The position numbers were made by a program, and so were the translations under genes. From Noviherbaspirillum sp. (GTDB lineage: Bacteria; Pseudomonadota; Gammaproteobacteria; Burkholderiales; Burkholderiaceae), in assembly GCA_028292785.1 (NCBI GenBank), contig JAQGLQ010000584.1, positions 1 to 7,634 on the forward strand: DNA of 7,634 bases, in the 5' to 3' direction. Below are positions 6,817 to 7,634 of the stretch, piece by piece. The stretch's first letter is position 1, and each line of letters opens with the position of its first letter. The notes under the pieces are model-generated. The model was given only the letters and a program-made list of their open reading frames with translations. It searched no databases and was not told the origin of the DNA.

Positions 6817-7634
6817 GCTGCAATCCCGTACGATGCATCGTTGTGCGCTTCGAGCAGCGCCTTGCGCTCGTCCTTCAGCGTGGTCAGCTCTTTCAGCGTC
6901 TCGGGGTCGGGCAATGCCGTCGCCGCGCGATACGCCGTGGAGAACGCCTTGAACAGATCGTCCAGCGTGCCGGCCTCGGCGATGGCTTCGCGCATCGCAG
7001 CCTTCTGCTCCTCCGGCATCGCATTGCGCTTGACCGGAACTTCCACGCCGGAATCGAGCCAGGTCAGCAGCTTGCGGCCGGTTTCGATATCGGGCCTGAA
7101 GATCGATCCGTCGAACAGACGGGTGCGGTCCTTGCCGGCAAATGCCATGTGCTGCACATCGAGTTCGAAGAACGTGGTGAACTCATACTCGATGCCGTCG
7201 CGCATGATGGGCGCCAGGCCGATCTTGCGCACGATCTGCTTGCCGGTGCGCTCGTCCCTTTCCTGCACGTATTCGGTCTTGGCGCGCATGGTTGCAATCA
7301 CGTGGCAAGGGCTTTGCAGCAAGGCCTCGACCAGCGCGTTATGCTCCGGCGTCACCTGCCGCCATGCCTGCCAGCTGTTGCCCGACTTGTCGGCGATCTT
7401 GCCCTGCCGGTCGAGCGAGCCGCCTTCGCCGCTCCATGCATGCGTCAGGCTGTCGACGATGATGGTCGATACGCCGGCCTCTTCCAGCGCATGTATCGCC
7501 TCGACATAGCGCGCCGGCGTATAGGGCGGCGTCAGTTGCAGCACGTCGTAGCCTTCCGGCAGCAGGTCGGCGTACAGGTCGCCGCTGCCATGCTCGGTGT
7601 CGATCATGCCGATGCGTCCGCCCAGACCGCCGGC
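6813..7634 (-). CDS. Phage AAA_24 / Sak4-like RecA-fold ATPase, N-terminus outside window
   Basis: The frame is open to the window edge: nine codons (reading AGGLGGRIG) precede the first ATG at 7607, so that ATG is internal. The Walker A loop would lie upstream, outside the window. The 273 visible residues begin in the strand RIGMIDTEHGSGDLYADL, typical just after the P-loop region. Walker B follows as STIIVDSLTHAWSGEGG (residue 61 is the Asp), then NSWQAWRQVTPEHNALVEAL and the motif CHVIATMRAKTEYV. RDGIEYEF and GKDRTRLFDG are also characteristic of this phage ATPase group. A helical C-terminal tail (TLDDLFKAF to LTTLKDERKALLEA) follows. The family includes RecA-like single-strand annealing ATPases (Sak4) of phages, which act with a phage SSB. 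Here ssb is two genes downstream. It overlaps the Gp157-family gene by 4 bp. Whether it is a true Sak4 or only a related AAA_24 protein cannot be decided without the N-terminus. Confidence 0.88.
   Translation of the reverse strand, partial: AGGLGGRIGMIDTEHGSGDLYADLLPEGYDVLQLTPPYTPARYVEAIHALEEAGVSTIIVDSLTHAWSGEGGSLDRQGKIADKSGNSWQAWRQVTPEHNALVEALLQSPCHVIATMRAKTEYVQERDERTGKQIVRKIGLAPIMRDGIEYEFTTFFELDVQHMAFAGKDRTRLFDGSIFRPDIETGRKLLTWLDSGVEVPVKRNAMPEEQKAAMREAIAEAGTLDDLFKAFSTAYRAATALPDPETLKELTTLKDERKALLEAHNDASYGIAA

Noticed and set aside
12..7441. Six ATGCAT hexamers (12, 3403, 3462, 5153, 6833, 7436)
   Set aside because: More than expected in GC-rich DNA, but scattered, mostly inside coding regions and without regular spacing or shared flanks, so I treat it as chance.
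6313..7509. Plus-strand open frame of 398 codons opposite the Gp157 and ATPase genes
   Set aside because: It covers two clear minus-strand genes and has no domain signature or ribosome binding site.
1..7634. CRISPR array, tRNA, rRNA, insertion sequence or toxin-antitoxin pair
   Set aside because: No regular repeat-spacer pattern, tRNA cloverleaf, transposase motif or paired small genes were found on either strand.

Overview
The window is GC-rich, densely coding DNA from a proteobacterium. The style of the SSB, the alcohol dehydrogenase and the class A penicillin-binding protein suggests a betaproteobacterium (Burkholderiales, perhaps an Oxalobacteraceae relative). This is an impression from protein sequence, not a database result. 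It holds two different kinds of content.

Positions 1-3400 look like ordinary chromosome. A class A penicillin-binding protein runs leftward off the window from a TTG start at 2057. A 161-bp intergenic gap separates it from a divergent zinc-dependent alcohol dehydrogenase (2219-3400, +) of the formaldehyde-dehydrogenase-like branch. I found no convincing promoter in that gap. The dehydrogenase converges on the next gene with only 43 bp between stop codons, a stretch that contains overlapping inverted repeats.

Positions 3444-7634 are one leftward (minus-strand) operon with a phage-type DNA metabolism module. In transcription order it encodes an AAA_24/Sak4-like ATPase (5' end outside the window), a siphovirus Gp157-family coiled-coil protein, a single-stranded DNA-binding protein, a possible 29-residue ORF, and a RecD2-like SF1B helicase. 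This set is typical of the early recombination/replication block of temperate phages and related integrative elements. No integrase, attachment site, repressor or structural gene is visible, so the window probably catches the edge of a prophage or element remnant. The junction with chromosomal genes would lie near 3400-3444.

The most unusual spot is the 85 bp between ssb and the helicase gene. An unlisted 29-codon ORF starts in a TGATG overlap with the ssb stop and ends in an ATGA overlap with the helicase start. The helicase AUG has no visible Shine-Dalgarno sequence and lies inside one arm of a perfect 13-bp inverted repeat. A nonamer, CATTGACCG or its complement, occurs three times at exact 33-bp steps across the same stretch. 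Together these suggest that helicase translation depends on ribosomes arriving from ssb through the small ORF; this is an inference from layout only.
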